From Nepenthes gracilis (taxonomy: Eukaryota > Streptophyta > Magnoliopsida > Caryophyllales > Nepenthaceae), in assembly GCA_033239525.1 (NCBI GenBank), contig BSYO01000010.1:9389379-9453378 (forward strand): a stretch of 64,000 nucleotides of DNA. The letters run 5' to 3'. Positions 38,431 to 49,428 of the stretch are shown in pieces (position 1 is the first letter of the stretch; every line of letters starts with the position of its first letter). The notes under the pieces were generated by a model. That model saw only the letters and a program-made list of their open reading frames with translations, had not been told where the DNA came from and did no database searches. The position numbers and the translations under genes were made by a program.

Positions 38431-39851
38431 CAGGGCAAATAGGCTTTACTAGCTAAAAAGGCTACTTTTCCCTATAGATTTTGCCAAAATTATAATGCAA
38501 TACTTACTTATCAGATAATAATTTTTCACTATAATATATTAAAGCATATTAGAATATACTATTTGTTGATCAATCCTTAGTCCAATTTCTTAATTCCTTT
38601 GAAAATTCTTTGTGAAAACTTTACGCTTATTCTTGAAACTTATTCTGAATTTTCTTCATTTAGGAAGAAAACAATCTTACTTCTTCTTAATTTTCTCCAC
38701 TTAGAAGAAAATAATTATATTTTTTTAACATATTGTGAAGCTTCCATTTACTTTTTATAAATAGAGCTGAAATTTAGCATTTAAATATTATAGATGCAGC
38801 AAAATATCAAAATCTTGTAATATATTCATATGCTGAAATTGTAATATGTAAATATTACATGCTAAAAGTTTCATGACTTGTACATGGTGCAATTAACTAG
38901 TTCGGTTGTCAGTTTGATGGCTAGGTTAGTGGCTGATCTTGGCTGATTTTTATGGACTAAAATTCTAGCGTCAAAACTCGATGCTTCAACCAATTTGCTA
39001 CTGGTTCGATGGTCAATTTAGTGGCCAATTCGGACTAGTTTTTATAACTTAAAATTTAGCAACATCATTGTTGCTTCGACTAGTTTAGGGCTTGGTCCAG
39101 ACTAATTTTATAATTTGAGATTTAGCATCGGTGATTAATATTTTAGCTGGTTCAGGGGACTGATTCAGTGGCCGGTTCGGGGTGAATTTTGTAGCATCAT
39201 TAATGATACTTCAGTCGGTTCAGGGAGGGCCAATTCCGGGCTAATTTCTACAGATTAAAATTCTGCATCAACAAGGGTTGTTCCAGCTAGTTCAATGGCC
39301 AATTCAGGGCCAGTTCGGTGGCCAGTTCGGGCCTAATTTTACAGGTTGACAAATCAATATCACCACATAATGCCTTAGCCAATTTGACTGCCGGTTTAGC
39401 CAGTTTATGGGCTGATTTAACAAATTTTCCTAGGCTACAAATTTCAACATGCTTCATCCGATTCGATTACTAGTTTAAGGTCCAATTCAGTGGCCAGTTC
39501 AAGTCTAATTTTATAGGTTGACACTTTAATATCACCACATAATTTTATAACCAATTCGGTTGCCGATTTAGTTGGTTTAGAGGCTGGTTCAGTGGCTATA
39601 ATTTCAGCATCAGTATGGATGATATTCAATCAGTTCTATTGCTGTTTAGGAATCCGATTCAATGGCTAGTTCAGGGTGTTTTGGGTAACCGATTCACAGG
39701 TTGACAGATCAGCCTTAGCACATGATGGCTTGGCCGATTTGGCTACCAGTTCAACCGGTTTAGGGGCCAATTAGTCTATTTTCCTAGGATGCCAAGTTTA
39801 GCAATAACATAAATGCCGGGCCAATTCTTTTGCTAATTTAACGGCCGGTTT
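38431..39851 (-). mobile_element. Older minus-strand LTR H, left part
   Basis: Continues at 42,288-42,994 after removing the solo LTR at 39,852-42,287. The identification rests on the continuation, which has TATA and donor on the minus strand, and on the shared repeat. No left terminus was found, so the limit is approximate. Confidence 0.4.
38895..39846 (-). repeat. Degenerate tandem repeat, units about 60-95 bp
   Basis: Each unit has a ggttcggtggcc-like part, then gggctaattttacagg, then a variable spacer with atcaccacat or catcagt. About nine or ten units are visible, and the array resumes at 42,300-42,470. Confidence 0.7.
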
Positions 39852-40554
39852 TGTGATGGACCACATTTTTCTAACCGAAATCTAGCGAAGTTTCGGTTGT
39901 AAAACAGCCGTCAGACTAATACAAACCTGTACAAGACCCTGTACAGCATACATATACATATTGACATATCACAACATAGGATCCAAAGGTCACAAAATTA
40001 CACGTGGCACCAACGTCATAACTCCAGTACGATATTGGCTCAGATAAGATGCCAGAAGGTGCCCAAACAGACCACAATAACATGCAGAAGCACATACATT
40101 CATCATACATAGTGAAAACTAAATTATTTGAGTATCATCAATATACAACTACATCAATATATTATTCCACGACGGAATAATACAAAATATTTCATAAGGT
40201 ACAAAAATTACAACATTTAAGTTCACAAAACTCTTCCTCTGAGGTTTTCAGTCAAATCAACTCCTAAGCTCTACTCTGTCTCATCGGGTATCAACTCGTG
40301 CTCATTTGAATGGGAGAAAATAGTAAAGGTAAGCTAAACATTCAGTAAGGCACAATAATCAAAGACAATAAGCAATATATTCAAAATAATGCAAAAAAAG
40401 ATAAACATGAGCATATTACGTGATACATAAATATAAGGCATGATTAAATACACTTTTGGGACACAAATAACTTCCATATTCTATTTCTGATTTTCTATTG
40501 ATACAGATATTACATTCAAATTACTGATTCCCTATTTGTCTACAGAATCATACA

Positions 40555-41140
40555 GAATCAGATACGGATAGCAATATTGATATTGACGAAACATATTACA
40601 GATACAGATGACAATACTAATACTGACGGAATAAATAATGGATACAGATAAAAATACCGATACTGACAGAACAGATAACGAATTTAGATGGCAATATCGG
40701 CACTGATGGAATAGATAACAGATTCAAATGGTAATATCGGTGCAGACGGAATAGATAACAGATATAGAAGACAATATCGGTATTGATGGAACAGATAATA
40801 GTTACAAATGATAATGCTGGTGCTGACGAAACAGATAATGGATACAGATAGTAATACCAGTATTGACGGAATAGATAACAGATTCAGATGATAATATTGG
40901 TACTGATGGAACAGATAATAGATTCAGATGGCAATACCGGTACTGACGGAACAGATAATGAATAATGATGGTAATACCAGTACTGACAGAATGGATAACA
41001 AATATAGATGTAATACCGGTATTGACGGAGTAGATAATGGATTCAGATGGCAGTGCCAGTATTGACGGAATAGATAACAGATATAGATGGCAATACTGAT
41101 ACTAACAGAACAAATAACGAATTCAGATGACAGATAATAG
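40555..41140 (-). repeat. 40-bp minisatellite, about 14 units
   Basis: Units such as gacggaatagataacagata then tagatggcaataccggtatt. Starts fall near 40,583, 40,625, 40,666, 40,705 and so on to 41,105. Twice as long as the array at 480-770. Confidence 0.9.
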
Positions 41141-42004
41141 ATTTCAGAGTTCCAATTTCTTATCTTATCTTAAGGAAACTTCCACGCTTAGTTCTTATCA
41201 CTTAATCCTCCCTATCTAGAGGACGGTTTATCAGATATAACAAATTGTGGAGTTTTCTTTAAATACTTTGCATAATTTTTATAATTATTTGATACATATG
41301 CAGATAATCATTTTCTTATAAATTCATATCTTCTCGTGCTTTCAATTATATGCATCAATCAACATAAAACTTAAAACATATAAGAAATTCTTATCACAAA
41401 GCACCGGATATAACTTTAGAGCTTCCGGATAAAAAATCCCATCATAATTACATGCCATCAATTTCTTGGATAAAGATGTCAGTGCGCAGGTAAAGGTTTT
41501 TAAGTGTACAAAATTGCATAAAATTATTAAATCAGATACTTAATCGATAAATTAACATATTCGAGGTATGTGTATCCATATTCTAAAGTCAATTTATGTA
41601 AAAATCTCAAAAATAAATGGATAAAAGCATCCGAGTGCGGGTTAGGGTTTCACAAACGAAAAACTGGTCAAAACTAAGAAATCGGATCTGAAATCCACAT
41701 ATGGCAAGCTCAAGTCATGGGTTCTATAAAATATAAACTTAATTCGGTATCGGAATGAAAATATCCAAAAAACAAAATAACAAATAGAAAGAACAAAAGA
41801 GGAGGGTATGGGTGCACTTACCTTGTCTCGATCTATCACTTCTCTAACTAATTCCAAGCTGAATTCAAACCTAAGAGCCTCGATCTCTCCTCTCTCTCTC
41901 TTCTCCCCCTCTCTCTCTCCTCTCTTTTCTTTCTCTCTCCCCAAAACTCTCTTGATACCCGTTTTTATTTTATTTTCATTTTTTTTAATTTTTTTTCTTT
42001 TACT

Positions 42005-42092
42005 TATATATATATATATATGTATATATATGTATGTATATGTATATATATCTATGTATATATATATATGTATATTATTATTATTATTATAT
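42005..42092. repeat. TA/GTAT and TTA microsatellites
   Basis: (TA)n mixed with GTATATA, then ATT repeats, inside the LTR upstream part. Confidence 0.9.
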
Positions 42093-42287
42093 ATTTTTAT
42101 TTTTATTTTTTTATTTCAAAAATTTAAATTGGTACTTGGATAACAATACGGGCGCACTCCGGGCGCCACTCCACAATTCCAATCATTCATCAAAATCTCA
42201 TAATATTTAATTAATTTTCATCACACCATATTACCCAAAAATAATAAATAATTACAATTAAATTGAATGAAAATTCGAAATATTACA

Positions 42288-42994
42288 GGTTTATGAACAG
42301 TTCAGCATATATTTTGCAACTGAAATTCAGCATCAGCTTGTGATGCTTTGGCCGATTCAATTTCTGAATTAATAGCCAGCTTAGAGATTGGTCTTGTGGC
42401 TAGTTCAAGCTGCCTCCTATAGCTGAAGAACTCAGCATCAGTACCTACTGGTTCAACAACTCCAACTGATTTATTTCCTATTCTAAAATAATGATATGAT
42501 AAAAACAGTATACTGGAGTAATGGATTTAAGTATTGGAGCAACAATACTTAATGAAAATCGAGAAAAATCAACAATATTTGAAGGAAAAGCATAACGTAC
42601 ACTTACCCAAATTCCTGCTGCAACCGAGGCTTATTGATTTTTCTCCTTCTCCTTTTTGCCTTTCGGTTCTTCCTTCTGCTTTCCTTTTGTTTTCCCTTCC
42701 CCTTCTACTCTTCACGTAGCCTTATATAGGATTTTGAGTCCTTTTCTGAGCCATTCCACATGGAATGAGCTGCTGCTAGCATTTTCATCTAAATTAGCTT
42801 AATTGTCCCCTATTATTTTGCTGATTCACTACTATAATTTTGTTACATTATCTTTATAAATTTTGCTGAGTCATTATACTATTTTGTAGCCTTAAGATGC
42901 TGCCATGTGGCAGCTAAAATTGTCGAATTTTTATTACCTCCATGGACTTTTGCTAAGGTATGCCACTACCAACTGGTTTGCTGACTTTGTTACT
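42288..42994 (-). mobile_element. Older minus-strand LTR H, right part, cut by element A
   Basis: On the minus strand: TATA (cctatataagg) at 42,720-42,730, a purine-rich leader, then a canonical donor ggg|gtaagtgta-type site at 42,599-42,608, and the repeat array beyond. TATA-to-donor spacing (about 120 bp) fits the other LTRs. Element A is inserted at 42,990-42,994, so the LTR start is displaced to beyond 51,927 and was not recognised there. Confidence 0.5.
42720..42730 (-). promoter_or_regulatory. TATA box of LTR H
   Basis: Minus strand cctatataagg, about 120 bp before the donor-like site at 42,601-42,608. Confidence 0.5.
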
Positions 42995-45486
42995 TGTGAT
43001 GGACTGGATTATTTTTTCAATAAATAACCTCCATCAATGGTAACACAAACTAATACCTATAATTAGCTTATGAATTCTACAGAAATTTCGACAGAGTTTC
43101 CTCTACAATTAGACGAAAATAAAAAATACGACATGCTCAAATACATCCTGTACAAGCACACAACTAACCAAAATAATCAATACAAAGCTTACAATACACA
43201 ACACAGGATCATATAACTGCCATATCATCCATGGCTCCAGTACAGTAACCCTATCTACTATACTGGGTCTAGAGAGATGTCATCTAACAAAACTCAAAAT
43301 CTAAGAACATTAACATGGCATAAATGTGGAGGTACAACTAGTTCATCAAAACCTGCAGAAGTATAACAAAACCATAATACAACAACAAGCCATATCCATC
43401 CATGAGTGGCTGTTTACATTCTAATATGATAAACATAACCCAATCTTCAAGCTTCGATGTCCAGCTAATATCTTCAAGCAAGTCCCTCTCCTTACTCTAA
43501 CTAATCTGGCGCCAGCTAAGTGTTCTCATCTGGAAGGAAAAACAGTAAGAGTGAGCGTACAACTCAGTAAATGTAATCATAACTCACTAACAATCATGAC
43601 AACGATGAAAGCAACAACTGGGAGAGGAGAAAATCATAAGATATCAATAATCAGGAATCAGGAGAGGAAACAGGAAACATCTTGGAACATTAGATTCTCA
43701 CGGCTACATCGATTAGGCATTATTTGTTTTCATCATTATATCATCTTTGCGGACCCGAGTTAGTAGGCCGTACTAACCAACAATTGGAGAGAATGAGGAA
43801 AGGAATGTGTTCGCTACACATTCTAAAGCCACGGCTACATTTTAGGTCTGCAGCACTCGACTATCGGTTGCATCTCCACTATGCAACATTTAACCAAACG
43901 GCTACATTTTAAGCCTGCAGCACTCGACCAACACGCCCCATATCCCCCGGGGACCAGGGCAAACCTTGTTTTTCCACAGCAGTTTCCTAAAGCGTACCAC
44001 GAACATCACCCGCTCCCACGAGCGGCCAGAATACGTGGCTAAGTATTCCTCGGGTTCACACCACGATGGACATGGTAAGCCAAAGGTTACTACCCCTATG
44101 AATCATGGTCCTAGTTTCAAGATTAGTTCCAACACTTGGAGAGAAAAATCCACATTTGTCATACACATTCACAACTCGGGAAATCCCATTCCCATCACAT
44201 ACATCTCCATCCGGGAGATCATTCCATCACAAGGTACAATGTAGATTCCCTTCCATTTACTTGCTTGATTCACAACTTTCTGTTGGATTCAATCCTGTTA
44301 TTACAATTCAATTCATGTTCACAAGAGAATTCCAAATTTCATACCTTTGATAATCACGTATCATTTTAGAAGCCTCCTGGGCTCGTTTCCTTGCTTCCGG
44401 TGCCCAAATACACATTTTCGGGGCTTACACTTTAACACAACATTTAGACATCAATTTCATAACGATTAAACGAGGGCAAAGCACGTAAATTTTTCATTTA
44501 TTTTCGGATGAATAGTGTCAGGCCTCTTTTAGAGCATTTGGACGCCGCGAACGGTTCGATACTTGTGAAATCGGGCATCCAGTTGATACATCTGCACAAT
44601 TGGGACATGGGATTCATCTTTTGGGGTCGATTCAACATACAACGAAGGTGGATACATGCAATTTTCCCCTTTACACTCGGATGAACAGTGTCATGGCCGA
44701 TTTAGAGGGCCCAGACACCGCGATCGGGTCGAAACGTGCGAGATCGAACTCACGGCCGACATATATACATATTTAGGATGTGGGGATTCACATTTTGAGG
44801 TCAATTCCACGATGCACGGAAGGAAAACGGGAAATCCCCAATTTCGTGGGTTAGGGTTTCGGTGAAACCAAACCAAGTGAATCGGACATGATTCGGACAA
44901 ATAACTACATATTCTTGGACCTCAAGGCATGAGCTTCATGATTCTAACGTTCACGGTGGGTATCGACACAAAATACCCAACAAAATCAAGCAAAACATCG
45001 AAAGAGAACGAGAAGTGAGTATGAGAACACTTGCCTCGACGCTTGCTTTCACCTTTATAACTAGCTCTCGGACGGATTTGGACTCCAAGGCCTCGATCTC
45101 CTCCCTTCTCTCACTAGAATCGGCGCTCTCTCTCTAGAAGCTTCTGGGATTGTGGGGAAAATAAAAAAAAGAAGCACGACGCGACTTAAAAAGGCGCCAC
45201 CGCTCGAGCGCGCCTCGAGTGAGCATCAGGCGGGCGCCATTCTAGAATTCCTGCTCGAGCGGAGCTCGAGTGGCAGCCGGGCTCAACAATTCTGGAAATC
45301 GCGCTTGAGCCACAGCTCGAGCGCGCAGCAGGCACAAGCCTACTGGCAACGCTTCAACAGCATGAACCCAAATTCTTCTCGATTTTTCTTCCGATACCCA
45401 ACCTTATTCGTTTCATAGGCCTAGTATTAATCATTAGCATACTAATCACCTCATCATTATTAAGTTTTCAGGCCCGAAACCTCACA
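42995..45486 (-). mobile_element. 3' LTR of element A
   Basis: Minus-strand start tgtgaggtttcggg, end ccagtccatcaca. Minus-strand landmarks: CTCGAG boxes 45,200-45,320, donor-like gag|gcaagtg 45,029-45,037, telo-box 44,851-44,859, acceptor ccag|atgag at 43,525-43,533. Confidence 0.95.
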
Positions 45487-45500
45487 ATTCTCCCCCACTT
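45487..45500 (-). other. Polypurine tract of element A
   Basis: Minus strand aagtgggggagaat, directly before the 3' LTR start tgtgagg. Confidence 0.9.
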
Positions 45501-48500
45501 ACAAAAATTTCGTCCTCAAAATTTAACAAATCTCGAATTTCCAAATCAGAGGTGAACCCCCTTATATTCTAAACTCATTTCCTCGAACAAAGCCTATTTT
45601 AGGAATCTCAAGCATTGAATCGTTCTAATCTTCATCATAAAACAAATCCTTAGCCTCTCAAAACGGCTCAACCCAGACACTTACCGATTCTCTCAGCCAT
45701 CGATACAATGAAGACTTTATAACGATCCCTAGGTATTCCAAAAGCGACCTACAATCATGCCGGACATTCTTCTAATTCAATCCGATACTTCAAACGGACC
45801 AATGAACTTTCACTTCAATTCATTCTAAGCCTCGAAAGAATTCGATCACAGGGACCTCAGCCTTATTTAGAAATCTCTGGGCCATGGGCCCACAACGCTT
45901 ACGCTGCGCTACTATGATTAATACGATCCTAGGATAGCCATACCATGAAGACAAATCCTCCAATCATCCAATTACGCCACATTCAAAACTATAATCATAA
46001 CAATCACCCAAAGAGTTGACATAACTTTAAATCATTACCCAGAATTCTTAAAGTTTCGATTACTTAGTAACCTCAAGATCCCATTGGCATATTAATGAGC
46101 CAACTGAACCAAATCCAAATACGTCTTCCATGGCTACGATAAGTGGGTCATTCTAATTGCCCTGAAACAGAACGACAAGGATTTCACATTCCATAAACCC
46201 GTAACTCCCATAAACTAATATGATTCTATCTTCCAACCAAGAACACGACATTCTATCATCCAATCATTTGGACTTACTCGCGATTTACCTTTCACATCTT
46301 CTAGGAAACTTCGAAGACATATTAAAGCTTCCAACATCAATTGTCAGCATCGATGTCTGCTTTCCCCCACAAGAAAACACCAAGGTTCACATTCCCAACC
46401 TTTTAACAAATCTGTCCACATGCAATATCATAAGACCGTCTTCCTCAATGACACAATCATTCCGGCTCTTAAAATTTTTCATAAGGGTTATCTTCAAGGA
46501 CAACATCATAAGTTCTCTAAATGGAACTTCAATGGCTAAATCCGACTTGCATATGGGGGTAACACTAATCATGAACTTCTCCCCCACTTAAATCAAAGGT
46601 ATCCACCTATCATAACATGAGAGTCACATAACCTTAGCATTTATCAAATGTATTACATTCCACGATAACTTATTAGACCCATCAGGGGTCAATCTAAATG
46701 ACATGAACGCCTCTTAATACCTTTTTATTTTCCGAAAATTACCTTTTATCTTTCGACCTAGCAATTACAAATCTCTCCAACGCTAATCGTCTTACCGACA
46801 CAGAAATTCCCCAAGGAATACTTGTCAGGTCACTTAATAGCTTCGGTTAGATCCAAGATGGCCGTACACTTTCACTACACTAATTGGTCTCCGCAATTAT
46901 CCATCACTTACAATCTTGTTGACCTCGAAATCATGCCACCAAAGAGCCACAAGCTTAACAAGGCAATTCCTTAACCAAACTCGCACTCCCTTCCCAAAGG
47001 GGGCATACAGATTATCAGCTATCAGAACTTATGACATAATCCTCAAATAACTACGTACACCCCATTATTCCTTTTGAATTTATCAATGAAGTCACCCCAA
47101 CATGGACCCTAATATGGCCAAAAGGTCAAACCTATAAAATTTCGTGAAACGCCAACGAACCTATAAAATCAAAACGGCGTTTTCTGGACGTCGTAATGGT
47201 CATATCCTTATCCTGAATACCGCCGGGGCTACAACTTCCATTGATCCACAATTAACACACTATGGACCCAAATCGATCTTAGAATTCCTCAAGCCTTTAC
47301 AACGGCCCACGAACTATGTCTATTCATTCACGAAGTCTGATTATCAAACCATCAATCTCCTAGGCGACCCCCTTCCAAAATTCACGAACAACTTGATCGG
47401 TCTAACTTATTTACCTCAAAGGATCTAGAGTACCTCACAACTATGCCAAAGCTGATCCTTCTACGGCTCTGCATAAGATCCTCAACAATCGCTGTCGATG
47501 TAGACATAACCTCAAATTACCGATAAAAGACAAATCAGCCAAATCTTCCTTTTGATAACATCCTCGATCAAATAGTCACACGACCCAAAATCTTTCAGCT
47601 ACCACAAATATCCTCTGGATGTTGTCACAGAAACAAATTAGACTTAGCGCAAATTCTTATTAGATACTTGACAGGGAAGTTAACACTAATCTCCTAACAC
47701 CTTCATCAATTCAGACTTACGCTTTAGATCCCACAACCCAATTGCAGGATGTTATCCTTTACTAAGCCAACTATATTAGCACTGCAGTTTGCCCACCGAA
47801 CTACTATTAAGATCAAGTTAATACTTAATATCTTAGTCGGCTCAAGTTAATATCGAAAATCACACAGTTCAATTACAAGGCACAATATGTTTACCAACAC
47901 AATTCAGATCGACCCAATAACTTACTGACCAAATCATCCATAACGTCACGTCAAGATCGGCACCACAAGATAGTTCAAGTTAACCCAACCAATCGTATCC
48001 ACAAACTCCAAAAATATCACAACCTCGACACCGCTTGTATCAAACTTAGATCCTTAATTAAATAAACCTAGGAATCATAAAACCATATATATAATCAGGA
48101 TCCCAAAGATGCAAGTGTTGTGACATCAAGATTGAGAAATTTCATCTTCTATCTCGGCAATCCACATATTTCTCTCATGCTTCATCACCACCAAAACTCT
48201 GATCCAAAGGCATTGGATTTCTTCACTTCAAGGTCAAAGGTTACAAACTATCCTTAATCCAACGACCGTACTATCTATAACTTAGATTATAGTCCCCAAA
48301 TCCCTTTAGGAAAACATTTATCGAAGATTTGTACATAAACATCCACTTTGATATATCTTTTGTCATTCCAAGTACTAGGTCACCTTTGCCGCTATTACAA
48401 AGCTTAGGTCTCCCAATTACACATAACTCAAAACACAATGCAAACATGAGTCTGGCATATCCAAAATGACAACATATTACAATATTAAGCCCAAGGGCCT

Positions 48501-48601
48501 TACCTCTTATTGTGACACGTGGCATTTAATACTTTAAGTTAATACTTTAGAGTCTTGACTTAAAACACTTGAACCTCTTTGCCGCCTATCCATGGATAAG
48601 A

Positions 48602-48643
48602 ACATCCTTAAATCTTGCGATTGAACTAACCACTATTGAAACA
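48602..48643 (-). pseudogene. Gag zinc-knuckle fossil in A
   Basis: The codons read C-F-N-S-G-stop-F-N-R-K-I-stop-G-C. The spacing is kept; second Cys is Ser, His is Arg, and the first stop matches that in element B. Confidence 0.7.
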
Positions 48644-49415
48644 CGCTCCCAAGAGTCTCATCGACACAAAGCATTAATCCATGAAACTTGCATAACACAT
48701 GGGACAATATCTCTTAATCCCCGAGACCCATGATCTTTCTCACGTCAACCAACCGAGGTCAACTTCACTTCCTATTTAGCATGGGGCAACACGCCATATC
48801 TTTTACCAGACATAGGGTCACCACAATGTCATCTTAAGTCTCAAAATCCACATCTCCACCTCAATAGGATCTGGACTGCCTAGAAGTTCAGACACTTTAG
48901 TATTTTCAAAACAATTATGAATTATCATCTTAGGACTTGACATGCCCAAGAATTAACTCCAATTTACAAATCTTGAGCTGCTAACTCCACCCTATTCATC
49001 ACGTTCCCTAGGTTGACCTGGCAACCCTTCGTAGTAAAATACCAACCTAAGAACTTCAACCAAGAGCCGATCAAACTCAAACCTCAAACTGAGATTAATT
49101 AACCTAGGCCTCGAATCGACATTGATCAGTTCAAAAATCCAATTGATACCAGTCAAATTCCAACACTAAGGTGTCTTGACACACCATCTTTCTCTCGACC
49201 CTACAACCGGCCACTAATATTAGTAGTCCCCATCCAGAAGCCACTACTAATATTTCCTTGAGACCGAGACATTTCGCATTAAGTCACTCCTAACTTAGTG
49301 CTGGCCTAAATCATTAGGATTGGGGTAACCAAAACTACCCGGACTTTAATCGAGCAATTTTATCTAACCTAAGCTTCCGTATATGATTCAGATCAAACCA
49401 AAGGCATCTCTTTTT

Positions 49416-49427
49416 CTCTGATACCAA
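49416..49427 (-). other. Primer-binding site of element A
   Basis: Minus strand ttggtatcagag, perfect iMet-type site one base from the LTR. Confidence 0.95.
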
Positions 49428-49428
49428 T

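Larger units (their letters stand above)
39852..42287 (-). mobile_element. Solo LTR (TSD ggttt) with minisatellite
   Basis: Perfect TSD ggttt at 39,847-39,851 and 42,288-42,292. On the minus strand it starts tgtaatatttcg and ends gtggtccatcaca. Intact GT donor (aag|gtaagtgc) on the minus strand at 41,815-41,826, telo-box 41,641-41,650, acceptor-like site near 40,297-40,330 with its AG changed to AA, minisatellite 40,555-41,140. It is the same family as the LTR at 1-1,472 but in the opposite orientation. Confidence 0.9.
45487..49428 (-). pseudogene. Decayed gag-pol interior of element A
   Basis: Minus-strand fossils in order: zinc knuckle 48,602-48,643; a pre-integrase-like block 46,387-46,587 (NDCVIEEDGL); an integrase GPY/F-type block at 45,781-45,816 read as KFIGPFEV; the gypsy tail gaggacgaaatttttgtaag before the polypurine tract. 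Reverse transcriptase was not recognised by eye. Plus-strand open frames here (46,220-46,591; 47,144-47,428) are antisense by-products. Confidence 0.7.

Noticed and set aside
480..41140. Regular repeats resembling a CRISPR array
   Set aside because: Direct 40-bp units with no distinct spacers, inside plant LTRs. This is a minisatellite.
46220..46591. 123-codon plus-strand open frame
   Set aside because: Antisense to the decayed pol interior of element A. No domain.
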